Below are positions 1-5,424 of a stretch of 5,424 bases of DNA, one piece after another (position 1 is the first letter of the stretch; each line of letters opens with the position of its first letter). Source of the stretch: Marinilabiliales bacterium (GTDB lineage: Bacteria > Bacteroidota > Bacteroidia > Bacteroidales > UBA12077). The notes beneath the pieces are model-generated. The model worked only from the letters and a program-made list of their open reading frames with translations, made no database searches and was not told where the DNA came from. The stretch spans positions 1 through 5,424 of the forward strand of contig PKTC01000118.1 in the NCBI GenBank assembly GCA_002869305.1, read 5' to 3'. Position numbers and translations under genes: made by a program.

Positions 1-70
1 AGGGTATCCGGAAAAAGTTCCTGCCATACCTCACCGTAAAGAACCACAAATACTACAAGTGATTCAATAA
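1..70 (+). repeat. Direct repeat, left copy (70 bp)
   Basis: These 70 bases match 1423-1492 at 63 positions with no gaps (constant offset 1422). Mismatches are at 4, 6, 9, 17, 35, 49 and 56. The match ends exactly at the TAA stop; bases after 70 do not resemble those after 1492. The left end of the repeat cannot be set because the window begins here. Confidence 0.95.
2..70 (+). CDS. C-terminal tail of a gene starting left of the window, possibly nitroreductase family
   Basis: The frame starting at base 2 is open from the window edge to a TAA at 68-70 and gives 22 residues, beginning GYPEKVPAIPHRK and ending QVIQ. That this frame is coding is supported by a second copy at 1424-1492, which preserves the same frame and stop. 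The pattern GYP followed by IP-x-RK just before the C-terminus resembles the end of nitroreductase-family (FMN-dependent) flavoproteins, where a GYP turn and a basic IPxRK stretch precede the terminus. This is recollection of family pattern on a very short stretch, so the product name is tentative. The body of the gene is outside the window. Confidence 0.5.
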   Translation, partial: GYPEKVPAIPHRKEPQILQVIQ

Positions 71-319
71 GTATATATTAAAGAGATTTCTCGATATGAT
101 TTATCTAATATCTAACATGGAATGCAAAAAGAAACATAAAAAACCAATTATCGGCAATGAAAAAAGAATTGAGTTTGATGAATCTTTTGCACCAATTTTA
201 CACTGAAAAAACTTAAAACCAATGAGATAAAAAAAAACAAAAATAATTTTTGAATTCATCAAGAAAGCAAAACTCATTGGAAAAAACTAAACCAAAGAAG
301 AATTTAAAATTAATAAGTT
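71..319. other. AT-rich intergenic stretch without a recognised gene
   Basis: This is the 249-base gap between the repeat and the lipoprotein gene, very rich in A. It holds one short open frame, ATG at 96 to TGA at 204-206 on the + strand (36 codons, rich in Lys, translating in part to KPIIGNEKRIEFDESF). I do not recognise it, and it is too short to support as a gene. It also holds an 8-bp perfect inverted repeat, CCAATGAG at 219-226 and CTCATTGG at 273-280, with a 46-base spacer; this could arise by chance. The promoter of the lipoprotein gene should lie here, but no clean Bacteroidota-type -7 box (TAnnTTTG) was found. The nearest is TAATTTTTG at 244-252, one base too long and without a TTG at the right distance. 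Confidence 0.5.
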
Positions 320-1399
320 ATGAAAAAAGTATTATTATTTTTTATAGCAGTAATTGCAGGGGCAATATTATTTGTAAGCTGCGAAGAAGATAACTCTCTG
401 AAACCTGATCAAACTCTTAAGTCAATTGAAGAATTGGAATTATTGTTAAATCAACGTCAATATGATAGTGTTATTTTATATGGTAATCAGATCTTGATTC
501 ATGAACCGACAAATTCTTATGTAAATCTTATTGTTGGTAGAGCTTATACAGAATCTGCTTTATATACCCAGGCGATAAGTTATTTAACGAATAGCATTGC
601 ATATGATAAAGAAAACAGTTATCAGAAAGCTTGGAGTTTATGCTGCTTAGGTCGTTCTTATTTTTTTACTGATAGTATTGAGAAATCCAAGCAGTGTTTC
701 ATGGAATGTATTGAAATGAATGCAACAGAATATTCGGTAACCTCAGCACAATTTCATTTAAACTGGTTTATGGATGATCACCAAAGCAGGTGGGAAGTGC
801 ATGAAGAAGAACATATAAAGTTTTATTTTGAAGATAAGTCTGGTGTTGCAAATTTGGATGATTTTTTATTAAAGCATGAACAAGCATTTATTAACATTGC
901 AACCTACTTTGATGCTGATTTAAAACAAAAAATATTCTTTTTTGTATGGGATGATACTTCTGATGCTGAAAACATAATCGGAAGATCATATTCTCATGCA
1001 ATACCAACATTGTATCTGATAAACACCAGCTATAATCATACTTATGGACATGAAATTGCTCATGTAATAATACATCAGTCCTTAAAACCAGAAAAAGTTC
1101 ATACTTTTATTAATGAAGGTATTGCTGTATATTTAGATCAGTCCAATAGAAATAGGATTGAAACGGCTATGGAGGCATTAAATGGTGAAAAATTGAGTTT
1201 GTTTGAATTATGGGATAATCCTACTCGAAACCTGGATATCCTTTTTCCAGTTGGTGGAGCATTTATTGAGTTTTTATTGGATAATGGAACTAAGTCTCAA
1301 TTAATGGAGCTTTTATCAAATCAAAGCCGAGAAAATGCCATGGAAATTTACCCTGATTTTGAAGTGCTTGAAGTACAATTTGAAAATATTTTTAATTAA
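320..1399 (+). CDS. TPR-containing lipoprotein with HExxH metallopeptidase (MA clan-like) domain
   Basis: This is a predicted exported lipoprotein of 359 aa. Residues 1-20 form a signal peptide (KK, then a hydrophobic core) ending in FVSC, so Cys21 would be the lipidated residue. It is followed by EED. Acidic residues just after the Cys are part of surface-export signals in some Bacteroidota, so surface display is possible. Residues about 33-145 are helical with the TPR-like pattern (GRAYTESALYTQAISYLTNS, then LGRSYFFTDSIEKSKQCF). Residues about 163-350 look like a peptidase_MA-type domain: HEIAH at 244-248 supplies two zinc-ligand histidines and the catalytic Glu245. NEGIAVYL at 265-272 supplies the likely third ligand Glu266, 18 residues after His248, as in gluzincins. 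All the key residues are present, so an active zinc protease is plausible; the substrate is unknown. The ATG at 320 is chosen because it gives a full signal peptide; no Shine-Dalgarno is seen. The gene stands alone between the two direct-repeat copies. Confidence 0.85.
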   Translation: MKKVLLFFIAVIAGAILFVSCEEDNSLKPDQTLKSIEELELLLNQRQYDSVILYGNQILIHEPTNSYVNLIVGRAYTESALYTQAISYLTNSIAYDKENSYQKAWSLCCLGRSYFFTDSIEKSKQCFMECIEMNATEYSVTSAQFHLNWFMDDHQSRWEVHEEEHIKFYFEDKSGVANLDDFLLKHEQAFINIATYFDADLKQKIFFFVWDDTSDAENIIGRSYSHAIPTLYLINTSYNHTYGHEIAHVIIHQSLKPEKVHTFINEGIAVYLDQSNRNRIETAMEALNGEKLSLFELWDNPTRNLDILFPVGGAFIEFLLDNGTKSQLMELLSNQSRENAMEIYPDFEVLEVQFENIFN

Positions 1400-1492
1400 A
1401 AAATATTGGCAATCATGATATTAGGCTTTCTGGAAAAAATTCCTGCCATACCTCACTGTAAAGAACCACAGATACTAAAAGTGATTCAATAA
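1400..1492 (+). pseudogene. Remnant of a duplicated C-terminal tail (possible nitroreductase-family relic)
   Basis: Right after the lipoprotein stop, the same frame reads KILAIMILGFLEKIPAIPH and continues to a TAA at 1490-1492. It matches the gene tail at 2-70. Only about 30 codons exist and there is no gene body, so this cannot be a working copy, although an ATG at 1415 could give a 25-residue peptide. Five of the seven base differences from the left copy change amino acids: Y to F and P to L (breaking the GYP motif), V to I, R to C and Q to K. That fits relaxed constraint, but which copy changed cannot be told from this window. Bases 1400-1422 read plausibly as further tail sequence, but their counterpart lies left of the window. 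Confidence 0.7.
1423..1492 (+). repeat. Direct repeat, right copy (70 bp)
   Basis: This is the right partner of the repeat at 1-70: 63 of 70 positions match, ungapped. It ends at the TAA that touches the ATG of the next gene. Together the copies bracket 71-1422, which contains only the lipoprotein gene and its leader. The repeat may extend left of 1423, which cannot be tested here. No transposase gene or terminal inverted repeats accompany it. Confidence 0.95.
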
Positions 1493-2059
1493 ATGAACAA
1501 TAAGAATATTCCTCAAACAGGACGTATTGGAAGGTTTGCAAGAATTCTTGAAACGAAAGCCAATCAAGAAACTTTTGAGAAAATCATGATAAATTCTCCT
1601 GATTACAATGCGTTTAAAGCAGAACAAAAAGCCGAATGGTGGAAGAATGCTGTTGAAAAATTAGAAAAAGAGCTGGGCAAAGACGCTGCCCTGGAGGTGA
1701 TGCGAACATGCGGAAGTAAGTGCTGTGGTGCCGGGCAACGAAAAACGGCAAAACATTTAATGGCAGAAGCTACTTCTTTAAAAGTTTTTTTGGAAAAATT
1801 CGTTAACTATGGAGTTAAGAATGGTGCTTTGGAATATGAGATAATCGATGATAGTACATTCATTACTAAACACAATAAATGCTTTTGTGGACAGGTTAAA
1901 AAATCAAAAGAACTATTTAAAACTAACACTTATTGCCAGTGTTCTGTTGAATTTAACAAGCAATTTTTTGAAGCAGCATTTGAGAGACCAGTTCAGGTAA
2001 AACTCAATAAATCAATCTTAAATGGTGATAAATGGTGCGAATTTGAAATTAAACATTAA
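1493..2059 (+). CDS. Cysteine-rich protein of 188 aa, DUF6144-like
   Basis: This is a soluble protein with no signal peptide or membrane segment. The N-terminal half (to about residue 70) is charged and helical. There are eight cysteines, mostly clustered: CGSKCC at 73-78, CFC at 130-132, CQC at 148-150, and Cys182 in the closing GDKWCEFEI. The order (CGxxCCG, then KCFCG, then YCxCS, then FE..F.RPV.V, then G..C.F.I) resembles the DUF6144 family, whose C-terminal half recalls the V4R/ATC-hydrolase type of small-molecule-binding domain. The resemblance is from memory and no function is assigned. The paired cysteines could bind a metal or an Fe-S cluster; this is inference. The ATG at 1493 directly follows a TAA at 1490-1492. 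In the ancestral order this start was probably translationally coupled to the gene whose relic lies upstream, and it now sits behind only that relic. Length looks complete. Confidence 0.7.
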   Translation: MNNKNIPQTGRIGRFARILETKANQETFEKIMINSPDYNAFKAEQKAEWWKNAVEKLEKELGKDAALEVMRTCGSKCCGAGQRKTAKHLMAEATSLKVFLEKFVNYGVKNGALEYEIIDDSTFITKHNKCFCGQVKKSKELFKTNTYCQCSVEFNKQFFEAAFERPVQVKLNKSILNGDKWCEFEIKH

Positions 2060-2064
2060 GTACG

Positions 2065-2177
2065 ATGAATAAACAATTAAAAGCAGTTTTTCTTAGTGAA
2101 TATGCTCAGAAGTTCCAAACGATGAAGGAAGAAACTGGCAGTTAGTTAAGGAAATGTATGTAAGAAGAAAGCAGTAG
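2065..2177 (+). pseudogene. Small frameshifted reading frame of unknown function
   Basis: An ATG at 2065, five bases after the previous stop, opens a frame reading MNKQLKAVFLSEYAQKF. Past about 2114 this frame becomes low in sense (QTMKEETGS) and stops at TAG. The frame beginning at 2115 continues instead with PNDEGRNWQLVKEMYVRRKQ and stops at TAG 2175-2177. Joining the two halves by restoring one base near 2113-2115 gives one continuous protein-like chain of about 37 residues. This suggests a one-base loss in a small gene or in the edge of a larger decayed one. I do not recognise the product. It is also possible that neither half is coding. Confidence 0.35.
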
Positions 2178-2204
2178 ATAAATTATAAATATTTTGAAAA
2201 GATC

Positions 2205-2297
2205 ATGAATTTACATCAAAAAATGTTTGCCGAATTGAATGATAAAGAGATATTCAATCAGGTTAAATAATATGCCTTTGATTACGCAGATAAAGCA
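2205..2297 (+). pseudogene. 5' end of the decarboxylase gene, cut off by an in-frame TAA
   Basis: An ATG at 2205 is in frame with the decarboxylase below. It gives MNLHQKMFAELNDKEIFNQVK, then a TAA at 2268-2270, then YAFDYADKA leading straight into the Met at 2298 without a frame change. Group II decarboxylases of this type usually start with such a helical lead (a helix ending YAFDY-like, then VFP.EAL..L..F.E.LP). The lead therefore looks like true coding sequence with a single nonsense change, for example GAA, CAA or AAA to TAA. With the stop ignored, the protein would have 462 positions, close to the usual length of the family. A real mutation, a sequencing error or readthrough cannot be told apart here. 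Confidence 0.65.
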
Positions 2298-3593
2298 ATG
2301 GGAAGAAATGTTTTTCCAACCAATGAAGCTCTTGATAATTTAAAAGTATTTGAGGAAGTTTTGCCCGATAATATGGGGAATTCAACAAAAATTTTGGAGC
2401 AATTGTATAATTATGGTTCACCAGCAACCATTTCTCAAATTGGGGGAAGATATTTTGGTTTAGTGAATGGTGGAATAATTCCAACTGCATTAGCAGCCAA
2501 ATGGCTTAACGATTTCTGGGATCAGAATACACCACTATATGTAACCTCACCCATAACTTCAAAAATTGAAACCATAGTTGAAGGTTGGTTAAAGGAGCTA
2601 TTTCATCTTCCAGTCAGCACAGCGGCTGGTTTTGTAAGTGGAACATCTTCTGCTATACTATGTGGTCTTGCAGCAGCAAGGTTCAGAATTTACCAAAGAC
2701 TTAATTGGGATATCAATGCAAAAGGTTTAATAAATGCACCAAGAATTAGAATTGTTGCGGGTAAACATGCTCATGGAACAGTATTGAAAGCAGTTGCACT
2801 GCTTGGATTTGGCAAAGATAACATAGAATGGGTTGATGTTGACTCCCAGGGCAGAATAATTCCTGATCAAATTCCTGATTTAGATGAAAAAACCATATTG
2901 ATTCTTCAAGCTGGAAATGTCAATTCCGGTTCTTTCGATTATTTCAATGAAATCTGCGAAAAGGCAAATAAAGCAAATGCATGGGTACATATTGATGGTG
3001 CCTTTGGTTTATGGGTGGCAGGTTCAGATAAACTTAAGCATTTAACTTCAGGAATAGAAAAAGCAAATTCTTGGTCTGTTGATGGCCATAAAACATTAAA
3101 CACCCCGTACGATTGTGGAATTGTATTATGCAAAGATAGAGATGCATTAGTATCTGCACTTCAGGCAACGGGTGCTTACATTGTTTATGGCGAAAATCGT
3201 GATGGCATGTTATATACTGCCGAGATCTCAAGAAGAGCCAGGGCAATAGAATTGTGGGCAACACTTAAATATTTAGGAAAACAAGGTATTAATGAATTGG
3301 TAAATGGATTGCACGATAGAGCTTATCAGTTTGCAGAAGAACTTACTAAAAATGGTTTTAAAGTCCTAAATGAAGTGGCATTTAATCAAGTATTAGTTGC
3401 CTGTGAGAATGATGAAGAAACAGAAAATACACTGAAAAATATCCAGGAGCTAAGGGATTGCTGGTGCGGCGGATCAACATGGTTTGATCAAAAAGTTATT
3501 CGCATAAGCGTTTGCTCATGGGCAACCACAGCTGATGATATAACCACATCGGTAAAATCATTTGTTAAGGCCAGAAATATGATTCAAAAGTAA
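2298..3593 (+). CDS. PLP-dependent group II decarboxylase (N-terminally shortened by an upstream stop)
   Basis: This is a cytoplasmic pyridoxal-phosphate enzyme of fold type I, group II decarboxylase family, which removes CO2 from an amino acid to give an amine. In the 431-aa part are the GTSSA phosphate-binding stretch at 115-119, GKHAHG at 155-160 (a His that stacks on PLP), HIDGAFG at 231-237 with Asp233 pairing with the pyridine nitrogen, and DGHK at 262-265 with Lys265 as the PLP Schiff-base lysine. All core residues are present. The substrate cannot be read from the sequence; aromatic amino acids, glutamate and diaminobutyrate are options in this family. The ATG at 2298 is the first usable Met after the in-frame TAA at 2268, but the original start is probably 2205, so about 31 N-terminal residues that normally pack at the dimer interface are missing. 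The enzyme may still be made from 2298 or may be inactive. An acetyltransferase gene follows after 23 nt on the same strand and is probably cotranscribed. Confidence 0.85.
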   Translation: MGRNVFPTNEALDNLKVFEEVLPDNMGNSTKILEQLYNYGSPATISQIGGRYFGLVNGGIIPTALAAKWLNDFWDQNTPLYVTSPITSKIETIVEGWLKELFHLPVSTAAGFVSGTSSAILCGLAAARFRIYQRLNWDINAKGLINAPRIRIVAGKHAHGTVLKAVALLGFGKDNIEWVDVDSQGRIIPDQIPDLDEKTILILQAGNVNSGSFDYFNEICEKANKANAWVHIDGAFGLWVAGSDKLKHLTSGIEKANSWSVDGHKTLNTPYDCGIVLCKDRDALVSALQATGAYIVYGENRDGMLYTAEISRRARAIELWATLKYLGKQGINELVNGLHDRAYQFAEELTKNGFKVLNEVAFNQVLVACENDEETENTLKNIQELRDCWCGGSTWFDQKVIRISVCSWATTADDITTSVKSFVKARNMIQK

Positions 3594-3616
3594 AAATCTT
3601 TATATAAATACTATTT

Positions 3617-4117
3617 ATGCTTATCAAAACAAAAATTCCAGATTTTACACTAAGGTTTGCAACAGAAATGGATGTACCTCTAATACTTCAATTTATAAAA
3701 GAACTGGCCGATTATGAAAAACTGCTGCATGAGGTAAAAGCAGACGAATCCATTCTACTGGATTCTCTTTTTAGGCGCAAATCAGCAGAAGTAATAATTG
3801 GAGAGTTTAACGATCAACCCGTTGCTTTTGCATTGTTTTTTAATAACTTTTCCACTTTTTTAGGCAAACCTGGAATTTACTTAGAAGACCTATATGTTAA
3901 TCCTGATTACAGAGGGTATGGTTTTGGTAAAACCATGTTGTCATACCTCAGTAAACTAACAATTGAGCGAAATTGTGGCAGATTTGAGTGGTGGTGTTTA
4001 GATTGGAATGTCAAGTCTATTGATTTCTATAAGAGCTGTGGTGCCGAAGCAATGGATGAATATACAGTTTATCGTTTAACCGGAGAAAAATTAAAGATGT
4101 TAGCTCAGGAATTTTAG
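3617..4117 (+). CDS. GNAT acetyltransferase, diamine/polyamine (SSAT-like) type
   Basis: This is a cytoplasmic N-acetyltransferase of 166 aa that transfers acetyl from acetyl-CoA to an amine. The pattern follows spermidine/spermine N1-acetyltransferase and thialysine acetyltransferase closely: IKELADYEK at 27-35, IYLEDLYVNPDYRG at 87-100, the acetyl-CoA loop RGYGFGK at 99-105, then DWNVKSIDFYKSCGA at 129-143. Tyr138 in FYK corresponds to the general-acid Tyr140 of human SSAT1, and the chain ends YRLTGEKLKMLA like its homologues. Length is normal for the family and no key residue is missing. The ATG at 3617 leaves a short lead before the RFATEMDV strand-helix start, as expected. It lies 23 nt after the decarboxylase, so it is likely in the same operon and could acetylate the amine that enzyme makes; that link is inference. 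The exact substrate (polyamine, diamine, thialysine or other) is open. Confidence 0.85.
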   Translation: MLIKTKIPDFTLRFATEMDVPLILQFIKELADYEKLLHEVKADESILLDSLFRRKSAEVIIGEFNDQPVAFALFFNNFSTFLGKPGIYLEDLYVNPDYRGYGFGKTMLSYLSKLTIERNCGRFEWWCLDWNVKSIDFYKSCGAEAMDEYTVYRLTGEKLKMLAQEF

Positions 4118-4221
4118 CTCTATCTTACATTCAGCAAAATTGCTTCAGCAACCTGTTTGGGAAAAAAATTTAAAAAATTGTAAATTGCAATCAAGCATTA
4201 GATAAAATATACGTCCTATAT
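4118..4221. other. Short intergenic gap before the cyclase-like gene
   Basis: These 104 bases separate the acetyltransferase stop from the next ATG. They are AT-rich, with A-tracts around 4161-4177. A tiny palindrome, TTGCTTCAGCAA at 4140-4151, has only 4-5 paired bases and no T-run behind it, so it is not called a terminator. No promoter consensus was found. The gap is large enough for a separate promoter, so the cyclase-like gene may be its own transcription unit. Confidence 0.5.
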
Positions 4222-5424
4222 ATGAACGGAATGTTCACTGTACTTTGTGGAGAAATTTATGAATTTGATCAATTCATAAATTCTTCTACTAATCATGTCA
4301 AAGAAATAGCATCGCGGCATACATCATCTGTTCAGAGCCTATCGGACAAGTATAACGGAACCGTACTTGAACTTACAAGTAGTGCGGCAAAAGTCCTCTT
4401 TAAAAACCCATTGCATGCGGCTAAATATTCCATTGAATTATATAATAAATTTTCACTTGAACCAAGAATACCGTACAGGACCGCTATAAATCATGGTTTA
4501 ATTGATCCAAATAAAGATGGAATAAGTGCTAAAACATCTTTAATAGCATCAGCCATACTTCAGATTTGTAGTGAGGGAGCAGTGTTGCTAACGGAAGATG
4601 CTGCAAATTTATTGGAGCAAGAAGATACCATAACAGTACAAAAAATAGGAACTACATTATCAAAAGCAACAGAAGTTCCAATAAACGTTTATTGTCTTGC
4701 TCATAAAGGATTATACATTCCAACACAAATGGAGCTTTCCGATAAATCCCGGAATAAAAACTCCATTGCGGTGCTGGCTTTTCACAATACATCATCGGAA
4801 AAAGAACTGGACTATATTTGCGAAGGTATTGCCGAAGAAATTATTGATAGCCTTACCAAAGCTGAAGATATTTTTGTCACTGCTCGTTCTTCATCATTCA
4901 TGTTTAAAAATAGCGATATTTCAATATTGGAAATTGGGCGTAAATTGAATGTTGCTTATGTATTAGATGGCAGCATACGAAAAAGAAATGAAGAATACAG
5001 GATTTCTTACCAGCTAATAGATTCTGCAACCGGTTATAATATTTTATCGGACAGTTTTAGTTCCGAGTTTGATAATTTGTATAATTCTGAAAAAATAATA
5101 TCCCGGGAAGTCATTAACCATTTTAATCCGGAAGAAAAGATTAGAACGAATACAGATGATTTCTACATTAACCCTATCGCTTATTCATATTATTTGAAAG
5201 GGAAATATTTGCTTTATCAATGGAATAAAGACGAAACAAAAAAGGCAATAGAAAATTTTAACAAAGCACTGGAAATTGTTCCCGGTTATGCACTGGCTTA
5301 TGCAGGATTAAGTTCAGTGTATGCTCATATCGCACTAAACCGTTACGACGATTTTAGAACTAATATTGAAAAAGCTGTACAATATGCAGAACGTGCCATT
5401 GACGCAGATAGAAGTATACCGGAT
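4222..5424 (+). CDS. Cyclase-homology domain + TolB-like domain + TPR protein, 3' end beyond window
   Basis: The frame from ATG 4222 stays open for 401 codons and leaves the window. Residues about 1-160 follow the class III adenylate/guanylate cyclase fold (FTVLCGEIYEF, then LFKNPLHAAKYSIELY, RTAINHG, and TEVPINVYCL at the end). The catalytic positions are lost, however: the first metal Asp is Glu11 (LCGEI for the usual FADI), and the GDG turn with the second metal Asp is replaced by TSSA at 52-55. The Asn/Arg of the transition-state helix is not found in SLIASAI. Residues about 180-300 are a TolB-like domain (SIAVLAFHNT, EGIAEEIIDSL, VTARSSSFMFK, GRKLNVAYVLDGSIRK, YQLIDSATG). From about 317 TPR repeats begin (YYLKGKYLLYQWNKDETKKAIENFNKALEI). 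This order is common in cyclase-TolB-TPR proteins. Making cAMP or cGMP is unlikely; a sensing or scaffold role is inferred. No signal peptide or membrane segment is seen in the visible part. An in-frame TAA at 4171 bounds the start, and no other Met lies between it and 4222. Confidence 0.85.
   Translation, partial: MNGMFTVLCGEIYEFDQFINSSTNHVKEIASRHTSSVQSLSDKYNGTVLELTSSAAKVLFKNPLHAAKYSIELYNKFSLEPRIPYRTAINHGLIDPNKDGISAKTSLIASAILQICSEGAVLLTEDAANLLEQEDTITVQKIGTTLSKATEVPINVYCLAHKGLYIPTQMELSDKSRNKNSIAVLAFHNTSSEKELDYICEGIAEEIIDSLTKAEDIFVTARSSSFMFKNSDISILEIGRKLNVAYVLDGSIRKRNEEYRISYQLIDSATGYNILSDSFSSEFDNLYNSEKIISREVINHFNPEEKIRTNTDDFYINPIAYSYYLKGKYLLYQWNKDETKKAIENFNKALEIVPGYALAYAGLSSVYAHIALNRYDDFRTNIEKAVQYAERAIDADRSIPD

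Noticed and set aside
244..252. Possible Bacteroidota -7 promoter box TAATTTTTG
   Set aside because: Spacing is one base longer than TAnnTTTG, and no TTG lies at the expected -33 distance.
219..280. 8-bp perfect inverted repeat CCAATGAG / CTCATTGG
   Set aside because: The 46-base spacer is long and the arms do not extend. It was kept only as a note in the intergenic entry, with no support as an operator or element end.
1385..1407. AT-only hairpin AATATTTTT / AAAAATATT over the lipoprotein stop
   Set aside because: The stem has no G or C and no separate T-run, so it is weak and expected by chance in such AT-rich sequence. It is not called a terminator.
2268..2270. Stop-codon reassignment or recoding as explanation of the in-frame TAA
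   Set aside because: TAA ends three other genes here at sensible family lengths. A point mutation or sequence error is simpler.
2263..2490. Open frame of 75 codons on the - strand
   Set aside because: It overlaps the start of the PLP decarboxylase on the opposite strand and has no family pattern.
2939..3264. Two overlapping - strand open frames (64 and 76 codons)
   Set aside because: Both are antisense to the catalytic core of the decarboxylase, including its HIDGAFG and DGHK motifs, and are chance frames.
4697..4948. Open frame of 83 codons on the + strand
   Set aside because: It lies wholly inside the cyclase-like/TolB/TPR gene in another frame, and that gene has clear domain matches. 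The 83-codon frame has no recognisable motif.

Overview
The window is AT-rich (about two thirds A+T by eye), and every supportable gene lies on the + strand. The starts lack a clear Shine-Dalgarno sequence, the -7/-33 style of promoter could not be found, and there is a Lys-led lipoprotein signal followed by acidic residues. Together these suggest a member of the Bacteroidota, perhaps Bacteroidales/Marinilabiliales or a relative. This is inferred from style only; there is no marker gene.

Layout: (1) 2-70 is the C-terminal tail of a gene that begins left of the window, tentatively a nitroreductase-family protein. (2) 71-319 has no recognised gene. (3) 320-1399 encodes a lipoprotein with a TPR-like N-terminal half and an HExxH metallopeptidase (MA clan-like) C-terminal half. 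(4) 1400-1492 is a decayed second copy of the tail at 2-70. The two copies form a 70-bp direct repeat (63/70 identical) that brackets the lipoprotein locus. (5) 1493-2059 encodes a cysteine-rich protein of 188 aa that resembles DUF6144; its ATG abuts the stop codon of the decayed copy. (6) 2065-2177 looks like a small frameshifted reading frame. (7) 2205-3593 is a group II PLP-dependent decarboxylase gene with an in-frame TAA at 2268-2270. The intact 431-aa part runs from 2298. (8) 3617-4117 is a GNAT acetyltransferase of the spermidine/spermine (diamine) N-acetyltransferase type. (9) 4222-5424 is a long reading frame that runs off the right edge: a class III cyclase-homology domain without its catalytic residues, then a TolB-like domain, then TPR repeats.

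The decarboxylase and the acetyltransferase are separated by only 23 nt and could act in sequence: amino acid to amine, then amine to N-acetylamine. The stretch 1400-2270 carries three separate signs of decay (truncated duplicate, frameshift, nonsense codon), so this part of the chromosome seems to be rearranging or eroding. The lipoprotein between the direct repeats looks like a segment inserted between two genes that were once adjacent.

No RNA genes, CRISPR arrays, transposase genes or convincing terminators were seen.
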